Below, one piece after another: positions 21,982 to 31,907 of a stretch of 64,000 bases of DNA. This stretch comes from Demequina subtropica (GTDB taxonomy: Bacteria > Actinomycetota > Actinomycetes > Actinomycetales > Demequinaceae). Each line of letters starts with the position of its first letter. The stretch's first letter is position 1. The stretch is from contig NZ_BBMB01000013.1 in NCBI RefSeq assembly GCF_000971235.1, forward strand, positions 62,001-126,000, written 5' to 3'. Both the position numbers and the translations under genes were made by a program. Under the pieces are notes generated by a model that was not told the DNA's origin, did no database searches, and was given only the letters and a program-made list of their open reading frames with translations.

Positions 21982-23757
21982 TCAGTCCCGAGTCTGCGCG
22001 ACCCAGGCCGCGTGAAGGCCCGCGTAGATGCCCCCTGCGGCGACCAGCTCCGTGTGGTTCCCGAGCTCGACGAGCTCGCCCTGCTCCATCACGCCGACCA
22101 CGTCCGCGCGCTCCGCCGTGGAGAGACGATGCGCGATCACGACGGCAGTGCGGCCCTGCATGAGCGACTCCAGCGCGCGAGAGATGCGCACCTCCGTCGC
22201 GGGGTCGACCGCCGACGTCGCCTCGTCGAGGATGAGCAGGTCGGGGTCGCGCAGGTAGGCCCGCGCGATCGACACCAGCTGACGCTCGCCTGCGGACAGC
22301 AGCTCGCCCCGCGGACCCACGTGGGTGTCGAGGCCGTGCGGGAGGGTCTTGACCCAGCCCTCGAGGCCCAGCGACTCGAAGGCCGCGTGGGAGCGCCGCG
22401 AGACGTCCTCGGGCGAGGCGCCCGGGAGCGCGTAGGCGAGGTTCGACAGCACCGAGCCGTCGAACAGGAAGCCCTCCTGAGGGACCACGGCGACGGAACG
22501 GCGCAGGGAGCTCATCGGCACCTCGCGCAGGTCGACGCCGCCGACCTTGACCACGCCCTCGGTCGGGTCGAAGAACCGCGACATGAGCCGCGCGAGCGAC
22601 GTCTTGCCCGAACCGGTCTGACCCACGAGCGCGAGCCGCTTGCCCGCATGCAGCTCGAGGTCGACGCCCTTGAGCACCTCGGGGCCGCCGGGGTACGTGA
22701 GGCGGATGCCCTGCATCGAGAGGTCGCCGCGGCCATGCGGGATGGGCGTGCCGTCCTCGGCCGGGTCCGCGATGGTGACCTCCTCGTCGACCAGCTCGAC
22801 CACGCGGCGCCAGCCCACGAGCGCGCGCTGCATCTCCGCGAGCATCTCGATGATCCACATGAGCGGGCCCGAGAACATGTACACGAGGAAGGCGAACGCG
22901 ACCACGGTGCCCACGGAGATGTCCCCGCGCAGCGCGAGGTGCGTGCCGCCGATGAGCGCGATGCCCGTCGCGAGCGACTGGCCGAGCACGGTCGACGAGA
23001 AGTTGAGCGACGCGAGCACCGAGGCGCGCTTCTCCGCCTTGAGGATCGCGTCGATCTCCTCGCCCAGCTGGTCGCGCATGCGCTGCTGCACGCCGTAGGC
23101 GCGGATGGTCGAGATGCCCACCAGCTGCTCGGAGGTCTTGCCCAGCAGGTCCGCCATGCGGGTGCGCGTCGCGTCGAACGCGGCGCGCACGCGCGGCTGG
23201 ATCCACAGCAGCGACATCACCATCGGGATGAACGCGAGCAGCACCAGGAGCGACAGCTGCCACGAGTACGCGAGCATCACGAGGAACACCACGGCGGACT
23301 CCATCGCGGCGATGATCATCGCCGCGCCGGTCCACTGCATGAGGTCGCGCATCGTCTCGACGTCGCCCGTGACGCGCGAGACGTAGCGCCCCCGCTGCTC
23401 CTCGTTCTGCGTCAGCACGCTGAGCTCGTGGACCTTCCCGAAGGCACGGATGCGCAGCGTCGCCAGGCCCGCCTCGGCGGCCGACACCATGCGCATGCGT
23501 ACGCGCCACGCGAGCAAGGCTGAGATCAGCAGGATCACGGATCCTGCGGCCGCGTAGCGCACCACCACGCCCGTGTCGACGCCGCCGGGCGCGAGGAGCC
23601 CCAGGTCCGTCACGCGCTGCGTGAGGAACGGGGACACCGCCCGGCCGGTGGCCGCGAACGCCGCGAGCGTGAGCGTCACGCCGAGCCCCTTGCGGAACTC
23701 GGGGCTCAGCTGCAGGCCGCGCTTGAACAGCTGCCGCGTCGTCATCTGCTCGCTCAT
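21982..23757 (-). CDS. ABC exporter half-transporter, catalytic NBD subunit
   Basis: This 591-residue half-transporter has six transmembrane helices followed by an ATPase domain. Walker A (GQTGSGKTS), Walker B with catalytic Glu (LILDEATSAVD) and the H-loop (VIAHRLST) are canonical. Its signature motif is unusual, L487-S-A-G-E-R-Q instead of LSGGQ. It is translationally coupled (ATGA) to the partner gene upstream, which has complementary defects, so the two should form one asymmetric heterodimer of the TM287/288 or BmrCD type. The exported substrate is unknown. Multidrug-type annotation would be a guess. Confidence 0.88.
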   Translation of the reverse strand: MSEQMTTRQLFKRGLQLSPEFRKGLGVTLTLAAFAATGRAVSPFLTQRVTDLGLLAPGGVDTGVVVRYAAAGSVILLISALLAWRVRMRMVSAAEAGLATLRIRAFGKVHELSVLTQNEEQRGRYVSRVTGDVETMRDLMQWTGAAMIIAAMESAVVFLVMLAYSWQLSLLVLLAFIPMVMSLLWIQPRVRAAFDATRTRMADLLGKTSEQLVGISTIRAYGVQQRMRDQLGEEIDAILKAEKRASVLASLNFSSTVLGQSLATGIALIGGTHLALRGDISVGTVVAFAFLVYMFSGPLMWIIEMLAEMQRALVGWRRVVELVDEEVTIADPAEDGTPIPHGRGDLSMQGIRLTYPGGPEVLKGVDLELHAGKRLALVGQTGSGKTSLARLMSRFFDPTEGVVKVGGVDLREVPMSSLRRSVAVVPQEGFLFDGSVLSNLAYALPGASPEDVSRRSHAAFESLGLEGWVKTLPHGLDTHVGPRGELLSAGERQLVSIARAYLRDPDLLILDEATSAVDPATEVRISRALESLMQGRTAVVIAHRLSTAERADVVGVMEQGELVELGNHTELVAAGGIYAGLHAAWVAQTRD

Positions 23758-25622
23758 CCCACGTACCCCGCCTGCTCCTCGGCCTGACGGCGCGAGTCCT
23801 CCTCATATGCCAGCACCAGCTCGCGGTAGCCCGCGTCGCGGCCGATCAGGTCGGCGTGCGCGCCGGCGTCCACCACCCGCCCGCGCTCCACGTGGACGAT
23901 GTGGTCGGCCAGCATGATCGACGCGAGGCGGTAGGCGATCACGAGCACGGTCGGGCCGTCCTCGCCGGCGAGCCCCGTGAGGATCTCCCGCTCGACGCGG
24001 GGGTCCACGGCGCTCGTCGCGTCGTCGAGCACCAGCACGCGCGGCTCGCGGACCAGGGCGCGCGCGAGCGCGAGGCGCTGGCGCTGCCCGCCCGAGAGGT
24101 TCATGCCGCGCTCCGCGAGCACCGCGTCGAGCCCCTCGCGGCCGTCCCGCGAGAGCTTCTCGACCACGTCGACGACGTTCGCGCGGCGCAGGGCCTCCCA
24201 CACCGCATCGTCCGTGTGGTCCTCCCCCAGCGTGACGTTGTCGCGCACCGTGCCGGCGAACACGAAGGCCGTCTGCGGGACGAGCGCCACATGCGAGCCG
24301 AGGCGCGCGATCTCCTCGAGGTCGGTCGCGTCGAGCGTGACCGTGCCCTCGGACGGGCGCGCGAGGCGCGCGGCGGCGAGCGCCACGGTCGACTTGCCCG
24401 ATCCCGTGGAGCCCACGAGCGCCGTCACCGTGCCCGGCGTCAGCTCGAGCGTGATGTCGCGCAGGATGACGGAGAGCTCGCCGTCGCCGTCGTCGGCCGC
24501 GATCGACGCGCCCTCGAAGCGCACCGCGCCCGCGCCCTCGCGCGGCAGCTCGCGGTGGCCGGGCTCGTCGACCTCGGTGGCCGCCTTCGCGATGCCGCCG
24601 ATGCGCCCGAAGGCGACGAGCGCCTGCGGCATCTGGCCGAGCACCCAGCCCAGACCGCGGATCGGCACCGCCATGAGCGTCACCAGGTAGATCGCGGACA
24701 CGACGTCGCCCACGGACACCGCGCCGGCAGCGGCACGGAACGAGCCGACGACCATGAGCGAGACCGCGCCGAGCGGCACGACCACGTCCATGAGCGGCTC
24801 GAACCACGCCGAGGTGTGGCCCACGCGGGTGTCCGCGTCACGCAACTCGTTGGCCACCTTCGCGAAGCGCTGCGTCTCGCGCTCCTCGGCGCCCAGCGCC
24901 TTCACCACGGTGCCGCCCTCGAAGGACTCGTGCGCGATGGTGGAGACGTCCGCGCGCAGGCTCTGCCCGAGGTCCCAACGCGGCGTGATGACCTTCTCGT
25001 AGACCACGTTCACCGCGAAGATGATGGGCACCACGGCGAGGCCCGTGACCGCGAGCCACGGGTCCATGCGCCACATGCTGATGCCCGCCGCGATCATCAT
25101 GACGAACGAGCCGACGGTGAACGCGAAGGGGTGCAGCGGCGACGTCGCGGTCTCGGAGTCCGAGGACATCGCCGACAGCATGCGACCGGACGGGTTGGAC
25201 CGGTGCCAGCCGAGCGGGAGCGACGCCAGCGCATCGGCCACCACGCGGCGGTGCTTGGCGCCGACTCCGGCGACCCCGAAGCCCTGGACAGTGCGGCGCA
25301 CGCCGACCAGCACCGCGTTCGCGATGCCGATGAGCAGGAAGGCCGCCCCGGCGACCCAGATCGCCTGGGACGGGTCCTGGGTGACGGAGCCCCAGTACCC
25401 CTCGATGGGCTCGCCCGCGACGCCCGGGATCACCACCTCGTCGGTGATGTCGCCCAGGAGCGTGCCGAACAGCACCGTGAGCAGGCTGAAGGCCGCCGCG
25501 GCTGCGACGGCGATGGCGAACTGCCACGGCTGCTCGCGCACGGCATGGCGCAGCAGCTGGGCAGCCTTGCGGGTGAAGCGGCCGGACGTCTCGTACCGGC
25601 GCGCCTGATCGCGCGACGTCAT
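23754..25622 (-). CDS. ABC exporter half-transporter, degenerate NBD subunit
   Basis: This 622-residue half-transporter has an N-terminal six-helix membrane domain and an ATPase domain. Walker A (GSTGSGKST) and the signature LSGGQRQ are intact. The catalytic Glu after Walker B is replaced (D533-D534 in [11 protein letters not shown]), and the switch histidine is a tyrosine (Y564 in VLVIAYRL). It therefore contributes the non-hydrolysing half of the degenerate site, with the odd LSAGE signature of the partner. The ATG overlaps the hisF stop, which puts the exporter inside the histidine-tryptophan run. Whether the exporter relates to amino-acid metabolism is not known. Confidence 0.88.
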   Translation of the reverse strand: MTSRDQARRYETSGRFTRKAAQLLRHAVREQPWQFAIAVAAAAAFSLLTVLFGTLLGDITDEVVIPGVAGEPIEGYWGSVTQDPSQAIWVAGAAFLLIGIANAVLVGVRRTVQGFGVAGVGAKHRRVVADALASLPLGWHRSNPSGRMLSAMSSDSETATSPLHPFAFTVGSFVMMIAAGISMWRMDPWLAVTGLAVVPIIFAVNVVYEKVITPRWDLGQSLRADVSTIAHESFEGGTVVKALGAEERETQRFAKVANELRDADTRVGHTSAWFEPLMDVVVPLGAVSLMVVGSFRAAAGAVSVGDVVSAIYLVTLMAVPIRGLGWVLGQMPQALVAFGRIGGIAKAATEVDEPGHRELPREGAGAVRFEGASIAADDGDGELSVILRDITLELTPGTVTALVGSTGSGKSTVALAAARLARPSEGTVTLDATDLEEIARLGSHVALVPQTAFVFAGTVRDNVTLGEDHTDDAVWEALRRANVVDVVEKLSRDGREGLDAVLAERGMNLSGGQRQRLALARALVREPRVLVLDDATSAVDPRVEREILTGLAGEDGPTVLVIAYRLASIMLADHIVHVERGRVVDAGAHADLIGRDAGYRELVLAYEEDSRRQAEEQAGYVG

Positions 25623-26389
25623 CGGACCTCGATCCCTGCCTCTCGCATCGCGTCCTTGACCTCCTGGATGGTGAGCGTCCCGAAGTGGAACACCGAGGCC
25701 GCGAGCACCGCATCGGCGCCGGCCTGCGCGGCCTGCACGAAGTGCTCGACCTTCCCCGCGCCGCCCGAGGCGATGAGCGGGACGCTCACCACGGCGCGCA
25801 CCGCCCGGATCATCTCGAGGTCGAAGCCGTCGGTGGTGCCGTCCGCGTCCATCGAGTTGAGCAGGATCTCCCCCGCGCCCAGCTCCGCGCCGCGCCGGGC
25901 CCACTCGACCGCGTCGATGCCCGTGCCCTTGCGACCGCCGTGGGTGGTGACCTCGTACCCCGACGCGGTGACGGTGTCGGGGCCGCAGCGGCGCGCGTCG
26001 ACGGACAGCACCAGCACCTGGTTGCCGAACCGCTGGGCGATCTCGGAGATCAGCTCCGGGCGCTCGATGGCGGCCGTGTTGACGCCCACCTTGTCCGCGC
26101 CCGCACGCAGCAGCCTGTCGACGTCCTCGGGCGCGCGCACGCCGCCGCCCACGGTGAGCGGCACGAACACGGTGTCCGCGGTGCGGCCCACCACGTCGTA
26201 GGTGGTGTCGCGGCCGTCGGACGATGCGGTGACATCGAGGAACGTGACCTCGTCCGCCCCCGCGGCGCCGTAGGCCGCGGCGAGCTCGACGGGGTCGCCG
26301 GCGTCGCGGAGGTTCTCGAAGTTGACGCCCTTGACCACGCGGCCGGCGTTGACGTCGAGGCACGGGATGAGTCGGACTGCCACGCCCAT
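25619..26389 (-). CDS. hisF: imidazole glycerol phosphate synthase cyclase subunit
   Basis: This 256-residue barrel makes imidazole glycerol phosphate and AICAR with HisH, which is not in the window. Motifs seen are [16 protein letters not shown] with the catalytic Asp, [10 protein letters not shown], the second catalytic Asp in LNSMDADGT and [10 protein letters not shown]. The ATG overlaps the stop of the FKBP gene by one base (TGATG). A GTG two codons later is an alternative start. Confidence 0.95.
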   Translation of the reverse strand: MGVAVRLIPCLDVNAGRVVKGVNFENLRDAGDPVELAAAYGAAGADEVTFLDVTASSDGRDTTYDVVGRTADTVFVPLTVGGGVRAPEDVDRLLRAGADKVGVNTAAIERPELISEIAQRFGNQVLVLSVDARRCGPDTVTASGYEVTTHGGRKGTGIDAVEWARRGAELGAGEILLNSMDADGTTDGFDLEMIRAVRAVVSVPLIASGGAGKVEHFVQAAQAGADAVLAASVFHFGTLTIQEVKDAMREAGIEVR

Positions 26390-27315
26390 CAGGCGCTCCC
26401 TTCCGGGTTCCAGACATCGAGGATGTCGACGACGAAGACCAGCGTGCCCTTCGTGGCGTAGCCGTAGCTCGCGGGCACCACCAGGAGGACCTGGGAGCCG
26501 GCTGTCTGATCCAGCAGGCCCTCGTCGAGCCCCCGGATCACCTGACCGGAGCCGATCTGCAGCTCGAACGGCGCCGCCTCGACGGGCCAGGACGAGTCGA
26601 GCACGTCGCCCTTCTTCCAGCTGCCGTCCGCGTCCGAGCCCTTCGCCCAGTACCAGGCCGTGTAGTTGACCGTGAGGTACGAGCCGTCCCTGACCTGCGC
26701 GCCGGCGCCCTTGATGAGCGTCGCCACCTGAAGGTCCGCCGGCGGGTCGGCCTTGGGGATCTCGACCGACGGCTCGCCCGTGACCTCGTCGAGCGTGACG
26801 GCGGGCAGGTCCGGGTTGGCGGCGACCTCGTCCCCGATCGCGTGGTCGGGCAGCACGTCGACGACCATGGCGATCGGCGGCTCGTCGGTCGCGTCGGCGC
26901 TGGAGCCCGGCGCCACCACGAGCAGCCGCGCACCGACGCGCGCGTGGAGAAGCCGCTGGTAGAGCTCCTCCCCCACGACCTCGGGGGCCAGCAGGAACGA
27001 GCGCGGCAGGCCGTCGTAGGTGTTGATGAGCGTCGTGCCGTCGTCGAGCGACGCGCCGTAGATGTCGAGCAGCAGCGGCTGGCCGTCCTCGAGGGTCTCG
27101 CCGTCGCCGTCCCACACGAGCTCGGACTGCTCGGTCGTGTAGTCCAGCCCGGGGATGAACTCGAGCGACGGCGCGAGCGTGTCGGATCCCCCGATGACGA
27201 TGTCGGCGATGTCCCCACCGGTCGAGGAGCTGGGCTCCGCGGACAGCGGGGACGCGCTGCAGCCGCCCAGGGCCAGGGGCACGAGGGCGAGCGCAAGCAC
27301 GGCGAGGCGACGCAT
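26389..27315 (-). CDS. tandem FKBP-type peptidyl-prolyl isomerase lipoprotein
   Basis: This 308-residue lipoprotein has a signal peptide ending LALGGC with Cys19. Two FKBP-like modules follow: a divergent one at about 60-165 and a more typical one at about 205-305 with [24 protein letters not shown] and the [10 protein letters not shown] motif. It should fold exported proteins at the outer face of the membrane. The start ATG has AAAGGAA upstream. The TAGACT hexamer about 40 nt upstream may be its own -10. Location just after pafA is common in actinobacteria. Confidence 0.88.
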   Translation of the reverse strand: MRRLAVLALALVPLALGGCSASPLSAEPSSSTGGDIADIVIGGSDTLAPSLEFIPGLDYTTEQSELVWDGDGETLEDGQPLLLDIYGASLDDGTTLINTYDGLPRSFLLAPEVVGEELYQRLLHARVGARLLVVAPGSSADATDEPPIAMVVDVLPDHAIGDEVAANPDLPAVTLDEVTGEPSVEIPKADPPADLQVATLIKGAGAQVRDGSYLTVNYTAWYWAKGSDADGSWKKGDVLDSSWPVEAAPFELQIGSGQVIRGLDEGLLDQTAGSQVLLVVPASYGYATKGTLVFVVDILDVWNPEGSA

Positions 27316-27356
27316 CACAGGGGATTCCTTTCGGGACCCGTCGAGTCTACGACTGG

Positions 27357-28766
27357 TCAGGGGGTCGCGAGCGCGTCCACGAGCGCGTCGACGCGCGCGT
27401 CCTCGGAGCGGAAGGGGTCCTTGAGCAGGACGGTCGTGCCGGAGGCCCCCGCGATCTTGAGGTGCACCCAGTCGACCGTGAAGTCCCGGCCCGACGCGAG
27501 CGCCCTCGTCACGAACTCGCCCCGCAGGCGCGCCCTGGTGGTGGACGGCGCGGCGGTCATCGCCCGCACGATCGCCTCCTCGGGGACGATGCGCGTCACC
27601 AGCCCCTGCGCCTGCAGCTTCGCGAACAGCCCGCGCTCCGGGGACACGTCGTGGAACGCGAGCTCGAGGCGTGCGAGACGCGGATCGTCGAGCGCGCAGC
27701 CAAGGCGGTCCTGGTAGCGCATGAGCAGCCGGTGCTTGATCGCCCAGTCGAGCTCGGTCTCCACGCCGCTGAAGTCCTGCGTGCGCACGGCGTCCACGCC
27801 GCGCTGCCACAGGTCCAGGATCTGGTCGACCTCGTCCGTGCGCTCGATCACGCCGCCCAGGTGCGAGCGCACCAGGTCGATGTAGGTCTGCTGCACCTCG
27901 ACCGCGGTGAGACGGCGGCCATCGGCGAGCTCGACGGTCGCCTTCCCGGTGAGGTCGTGCGCGACGTCGCGGATCGCCTGCATCTCCCGCGCGAGCGTCA
28001 GCTCGGGAAGGATCGCACGCGCCTCCATGATGCGGAGGATGAGGTCGGTCGCGCCCACCTTCACCAGCGTGGTCGGCTCCGCCATCGTGGAGTCGCCCAC
28101 GATCACGTGCATGCGGCGGTAGAGCTCGGCGTTCGCGTGCGGCTCGTCGCGCGTGTTGATCATCGGGCGCGAGCGCGTGGTCGCGGAGCTCAGCCCCTCC
28201 CACATGTGGTCCGCGCGCGGCGAGAAGCTGTAGTGCGCCCCCTGGGGCGTACGCGTGATGGTGCCGGCGCCCGTGACGATCTGCCGCGTCACCAGGAAGG
28301 GCAGCAGCGCGGAGGCGAAGGCCTTGAAGTCGGCGCGGCGGCGGACCAGGTAGTTCTCGTGGCAGCCGTACGAGTTGCCCGCCGAGTCGGTGTTGTTCTT
28401 GTAGAGGTGGATCTGGCCCTCGACGCCCGCGGCGCGCAGGCGCTCCTCTCCCCCGGCCACCAGGTCCTGGACGATGCGCTCGCCCGCCTTGTCCATCGCG
28501 ATGAGGTCGGTGAGCGAGTCGCACTCCGCGGTCGCGTACTCGGGGTGAGCGCCCACGTCGATGTACAGCCGGGACGCGTTGGTGAGGAACACGTTCGACG
28601 AGCGCCCCCACTGGACCACGGAGTGGAACAGGTGGCCGGCGACCTCCTCGGGCGTGACGGCGCGCGAGGCCGCGGAGTCGAGGTGCAGGCCGAACTCGGT
28701 CTCGAGCCCGAAGATGCGGCGGGCGGGATCGACCTCGAGCGGCGGCGGGATGTCGGTCGGGATCAT
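27357..28766 (-). CDS. pafA: Pup-protein ligase PafA
   Basis: This 469-residue enzyme joins the C-terminal glutamate of Pup to lysines of target proteins using ATP. It aligns closely with the mycobacterial enzyme with an offset of 13: E22 (Mtb E9) in GLETEFG and D70 (Mtb catalytic D57) in LYIDVGAHPEY. Other conserved segments are KNNTDSAGNSYGCHENYL, SATTRSRPMINTRDEPHA and RARLRGEF. The start is the first ATG of the frame; the conserved core begins around residue 15. It follows pup by 18 nt in the same unit. Confidence 0.97.
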   Translation of the reverse strand: MIPTDIPPPLEVDPARRIFGLETEFGLHLDSAASRAVTPEEVAGHLFHSVVQWGRSSNVFLTNASRLYIDVGAHPEYATAECDSLTDLIAMDKAGERIVQDLVAGGEERLRAAGVEGQIHLYKNNTDSAGNSYGCHENYLVRRRADFKAFASALLPFLVTRQIVTGAGTITRTPQGAHYSFSPRADHMWEGLSSATTRSRPMINTRDEPHANAELYRRMHVIVGDSTMAEPTTLVKVGATDLILRIMEARAILPELTLAREMQAIRDVAHDLTGKATVELADGRRLTAVEVQQTYIDLVRSHLGGVIERTDEVDQILDLWQRGVDAVRTQDFSGVETELDWAIKHRLLMRYQDRLGCALDDPRLARLELAFHDVSPERGLFAKLQAQGLVTRIVPEEAIVRAMTAAPSTTRARLRGEFVTRALASGRDFTVDWVHLKIAGASGTTVLLKDPFRSEDARVDALVDALATP

Positions 28767-28784
28767 GGGCGCGAGGCCTGGGGC

Positions 28785-28973
28785 CTACTGACCGCCCTTC
28801 TGCACGAAGGACCGCACGAACTGCTCGGCGTTGACCTGGAGCGAGCCGTCGATCTCCGCCAGGAGGTCGTCGAGGGCGTCGCCGCTCGTCTGCGCGGCCG
28901 GCGTGGGCGCAGGCGCGTCCGGCTCCGGGGTCTCGTCCTCGTAGGGCTGTCCTTGCGCGTTGAGCTGGGCCAT
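28785..28973 (-). CDS. pup: prokaryotic ubiquitin-like protein Pup
   Basis: This 62-residue, mostly disordered acidic protein ends FVQKGGQ. The C-terminal Gln must be deamidated by Dop before ligation. The helical ARC-binding segment is around DALDDLLAEIDGSLQVNAEQFVRSF. The start ATG is 7 nt after a TAGACT hexamer that includes the dop stop codon, so pup may have its own leaderless promoter. In proteasome-bearing actinobacteria pup is followed by prcB and prcA; here pafA follows at once. Confidence 0.97.
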   Translation of the reverse strand: MAQLNAQGQPYEDETPEPDAPAPTPAAQTSGDALDDLLAEIDGSLQVNAEQFVRSFVQKGGQ

Positions 28974-28980
28974 GCTCGCG

Positions 28981-28986
28981 AGTCTA
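28981..28986 (-). promoter_or_regulatory. pup -10 box inside the dop stop codon
   Basis: On the minus strand TAGACT lies 7 nt before the pup ATG, and its first three bases are the TAG stop codon of dop. The layout matches other leaderless promoters in this window. Confidence 0.5.
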
Positions 28987-30498
28987 TCCGGCCATGAGGG
29001 CGTCGAGGAGGGGGTGACGCGCCGCGAGCGGCTCGTCCAGATGCACCACCTCGAGGTGCCCGTGATCGGTCTCGCGGTCGAGCACCACGGTGCTCCAGCC
29101 GGCCGCGTCGACCACGTCCGGCCGCGCAGCGACGATGCCTCCGCGCAGCCGCGCCCGCGTGTCCTGCGGCGCGGTCGCGACGGCCGCGGCGACCTCCTCG
29201 TCGGAGGCGATCCGCTCGACCTGGCCCGCGGCGGCGAGCCGCGTCGCGAGCCCGTCGCCCAGGCGCGACCACTGGAGGTCCATGGCCGCCAGCCGCGCAT
29301 CGTGCCACGGCAGCCCGTCCGGTGCCTCGGGCGAGGCGTGGCGCGCACGCATGCGGCCCATGAGCTGGAGCTTGGCCACCCACTCGACCTCGCGCGCGGC
29401 GCTGAAGACGTCCGTGGCGAGCCTCTCGAGGACGCCCTCCCACCGCGCGATCACGGCCGCCTCCCCCGCATCGGTCGCGTAGCTGCGGCAGATCTCCAGC
29501 AGCGCGCGCTGCACCTCGAGCGCGGACGCGGTGTCGCCGTCGGCGAGCGCGAGGCGCTCGCGCAACGTGAGGTCGCGGCTCACGGTCTGCACCGCCTCGA
29601 CGGGCGCGGCGAGCGCGAGCGTGTCGAGCCGCTCGTCATCGGCCTCGATCGCGGCGAGCACCAGCGACGTGGTGCCGATCTTGAGGTAGGTGGCGACATC
29701 GAAGGTGTTCGCGTCGCCGATGATGACGTGCAGGCGGCGGTAGCGGTCGCGCGTCGCGTGCGGCTCGTCCCGCGTGTTGACGATGGGCCGGCGCAGGGTG
29801 GTCTCGAGGCCCACCTCCGCCTCCATGTAGTCGGCGCGCTGCGAGAGCTGGAACCCCGCCGCCTCGCCGAACTGCCCCAGGCCCACGCGCCCCGCACCCG
29901 CGAAGACCTGCCGCGTCACCAGGTGCGGCGTGAGGCGACGCGCGAGGTCGTCGAAGCTGGTGGAGCGGCGCACCAGGAAGTTCTCGTGCGTGCCGTAGCT
30001 CGCGCCCTTGCCGTCGACGTTGTTCTTGTACAGGTGGACCTGCGAGCCCTCGTGCTCGGCGTACCGCTGCGCCGCGGCGAGCGCGATGGCGTCGCCGGCG
30101 CGGTCCCACACCACCGCATCGTGCGCGCTCGTGACCTCGGGGCCGGAGTACTCGGGATGGGCGTGGTCCACGTAGAAGCGCGCGCCGTTCGCGAGCACCG
30201 CGTTGAGGTGCGCCGGATCCTCCCACGAGCCCCGCCGGCGGCGCAGCGTCACCTCGCCCGCGGACTCGTCGAACTCGGGCGCGTCCGTGAGCAGCTCCGG
30301 CGTGGCCTGAGCCCGGGAGCGGCGGAAGCCGCGCTGGTCCTGCAACGGGTCCTCGCCGCCGTAGTCCCAGCGCGCCGTCCTGTCGCCTGCCCACGAGCGG
30401 CACGCCTGCACCAGTCGCGAGGACATGAGGATCGGGTTAGCGCGCGGCTCGTCGGGGTCGACGATGCCGTACTCGGTCTCGATCCCGACGACGCGCAT
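28984..30498 (-). CDS. dop: deamidase/depupylase Dop
   Basis: This 504-residue PafA paralogue deamidates Pup and removes it from substrates. It starts MRVVGIETEYG with the ATP-binding Glu, and carries the long Dop loop (about 70-100) before NGARFYVDHAHPEYSGPE, which includes the catalytic Asp. Other conserved parts are LYKNNVDGKGASYG, GFQLSQRADYMEAEVGLETT and RLHVIIGDANTFDVATYLKIG. The ATG overlaps the arc stop by one base. Confidence 0.96.
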   Translation of the reverse strand: MRVVGIETEYGIVDPDEPRANPILMSSRLVQACRSWAGDRTARWDYGGEDPLQDQRGFRRSRAQATPELLTDAPEFDESAGEVTLRRRRGSWEDPAHLNAVLANGARFYVDHAHPEYSGPEVTSAHDAVVWDRAGDAIALAAAQRYAEHEGSQVHLYKNNVDGKGASYGTHENFLVRRSTSFDDLARRLTPHLVTRQVFAGAGRVGLGQFGEAAGFQLSQRADYMEAEVGLETTLRRPIVNTRDEPHATRDRYRRLHVIIGDANTFDVATYLKIGTTSLVLAAIEADDERLDTLALAAPVEAVQTVSRDLTLRERLALADGDTASALEVQRALLEICRSYATDAGEAAVIARWEGVLERLATDVFSAAREVEWVAKLQLMGRMRARHASPEAPDGLPWHDARLAAMDLQWSRLGDGLATRLAAAGQVERIASDEEVAAAVATAPQDTRARLRGGIVAARPDVVDAAGWSTVVLDRETDHGHLEVVHLDEPLAARHPLLDALMAG

Positions 30499-31907
30499 CA
30501 GGCGCCCGCGAGGGTGCCGGCCGCGACCGCGCGGGCCTCGGCGAGCTCCTGGTCCGCCGCGTGCTCGAGGTGCGCGCGCGTGAGGCCCTTGGGGTGCCCG
30601 GCGACCACGCCCTTGATGGCGGCGGTCTTGGCGCGGTCCACGATGTTGCGCACCACCGCGCCGGAGACGTGGCGGTCGGCGTCGGCGTGCGCGAAGATCC
30701 GCGCGACGCCCGTGTCGATGAGCGCGCGGGTCGTGGCGTCACGGTCGCCGCCGTGCGCGTCGAGCTCGACCTGCGCGAGCGGCAGGTCGCTGCGCAGGTA
30801 CTTGCCGAAGATGTCCGCGGTCGCGGCCTGGCTGGGGCGCGAGATCTCGATCTTCACGTCGAGGCGGCCCGGACGCAGGATGGCGGGGTCGATCATGTCC
30901 TCGCGGTTGGAGGCGCCGATGACGATGACGTTGCCCAGCGCCTCGACGCCGTCGAGCTCCGTGAGCAGCTGCGGGACGATCGTGGTCTCCATGTCGGAGC
31001 TCACGCCGGAGCCGCGCGCGCGGAACAGCGCGTCCATCTCGTCGAAGAACACCACCACGGGGGCGCCGCCGTGCGCCTTCGCGCGCGCCCGCTCGAAGAT
31101 GGTGCGGATGTAGCGCTCGGTCTCGCCCACGTACTTGTTCAGCAGCTCGGGGCCTTTGACGGACAGGAAGTAGGAGCGGTCGGCGCCCACGGCCTCCGCG
31201 AGCGAGTGCGCGACCGCCTTGGCGATGAGCGTCTTGCCGCAGCCGGGAGGGCCGTAGAGGAGCAGGCCGCGCGGCGGGCGCAGCGCGTGCTCGCGGTAGA
31301 GCTCGGGATGCGTGAGCGGCAGCTCGATCGCGTCGCGGATGCGCTCGATCTGCGGGGCCAGGCCACCGATCGACCCGTAGTCGATGTCGGGGACCTCCTC
31401 GAGCAGCAACGCCTCGACCCCGGTGCGCTCCACCTTCTCCGAGGCGAAGCCGGTGCGCGGGTCGATGATGACCGTGTCGCCCTCGTGCACGCGCCGCGCG
31501 GCGTCGCCCCCGATGAGGGTGACCACGCGCTCGTCCTCTCCGCGGGAGACGACGAGGATGCGGTCCTCGTCGACGACCTCGCGGACGATCGCCGCCTGGC
31601 CGGTGCGCTCGGGCCTCGCGACGTCCACGACGACGCTCATCGCGTTGAGCAGCACCTCGTCGCCCGGCGCGAGATCCGCCTCGAGGGTCGGGATCACCGC
31701 GACGCGCATGCGGCGGCCGCTCGCGACCACGTCCGCGTTGCGGCCGTTCCACTCGACGAAGGTCGCGAAGGTCTGCGGGGGCTGCGAGGCCTCTGCGAGC
31801 TGGGTGCGCATCTCCCCCAGCTGGTCACGCGCGAGCGTGAGCAGGCGCTGGAGCTCGGAGTTCTGCCGCTCGAGGCGTGCGATGACGTCCTGGGCCTCGG
31901 CGACCAT
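30498..31907 (-). CDS. arc: AAA+ ATPase ARC (Mpa), without proteasome-docking tail
   Basis: This 469-residue ring ATPase recognises pupylated proteins and unfolds them. It has an N-terminal coiled coil (about 5-40), tandem OB domains (about 45-160) and an AAA domain with GPPGCGKT, VVVFFDEMDAL and SNREDMIDPAILRPGRLDV. It is shorter than mycobacterial Mpa (609 residues). The N-terminus is trimmed, an insert in the small AAA subdomain is missing, and the protein ends just before the conserved segment that leads to the GQYL docking motif; the last residues are AGTLAGA. With no prcBA in the locus this fits an ARC that works without a 20S proteasome, as in corynebacteria. Confidence 0.93.
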   Translation of the reverse strand: MVAEAQDVIARLERQNSELQRLLTLARDQLGEMRTQLAEASQPPQTFATFVEWNGRNADVVASGRRMRVAVIPTLEADLAPGDEVLLNAMSVVVDVARPERTGQAAIVREVVDEDRILVVSRGEDERVVTLIGGDAARRVHEGDTVIIDPRTGFASEKVERTGVEALLLEEVPDIDYGSIGGLAPQIERIRDAIELPLTHPELYREHALRPPRGLLLYGPPGCGKTLIAKAVAHSLAEAVGADRSYFLSVKGPELLNKYVGETERYIRTIFERARAKAHGGAPVVVFFDEMDALFRARGSGVSSDMETTIVPQLLTELDGVEALGNVIVIGASNREDMIDPAILRPGRLDVKIEISRPSQAATADIFGKYLRSDLPLAQVELDAHGGDRDATTRALIDTGVARIFAHADADRHVSGAVVRNIVDRAKTAAIKGVVAGHPKGLTRAHLEHAADQELAEARAVAAGTLAGA

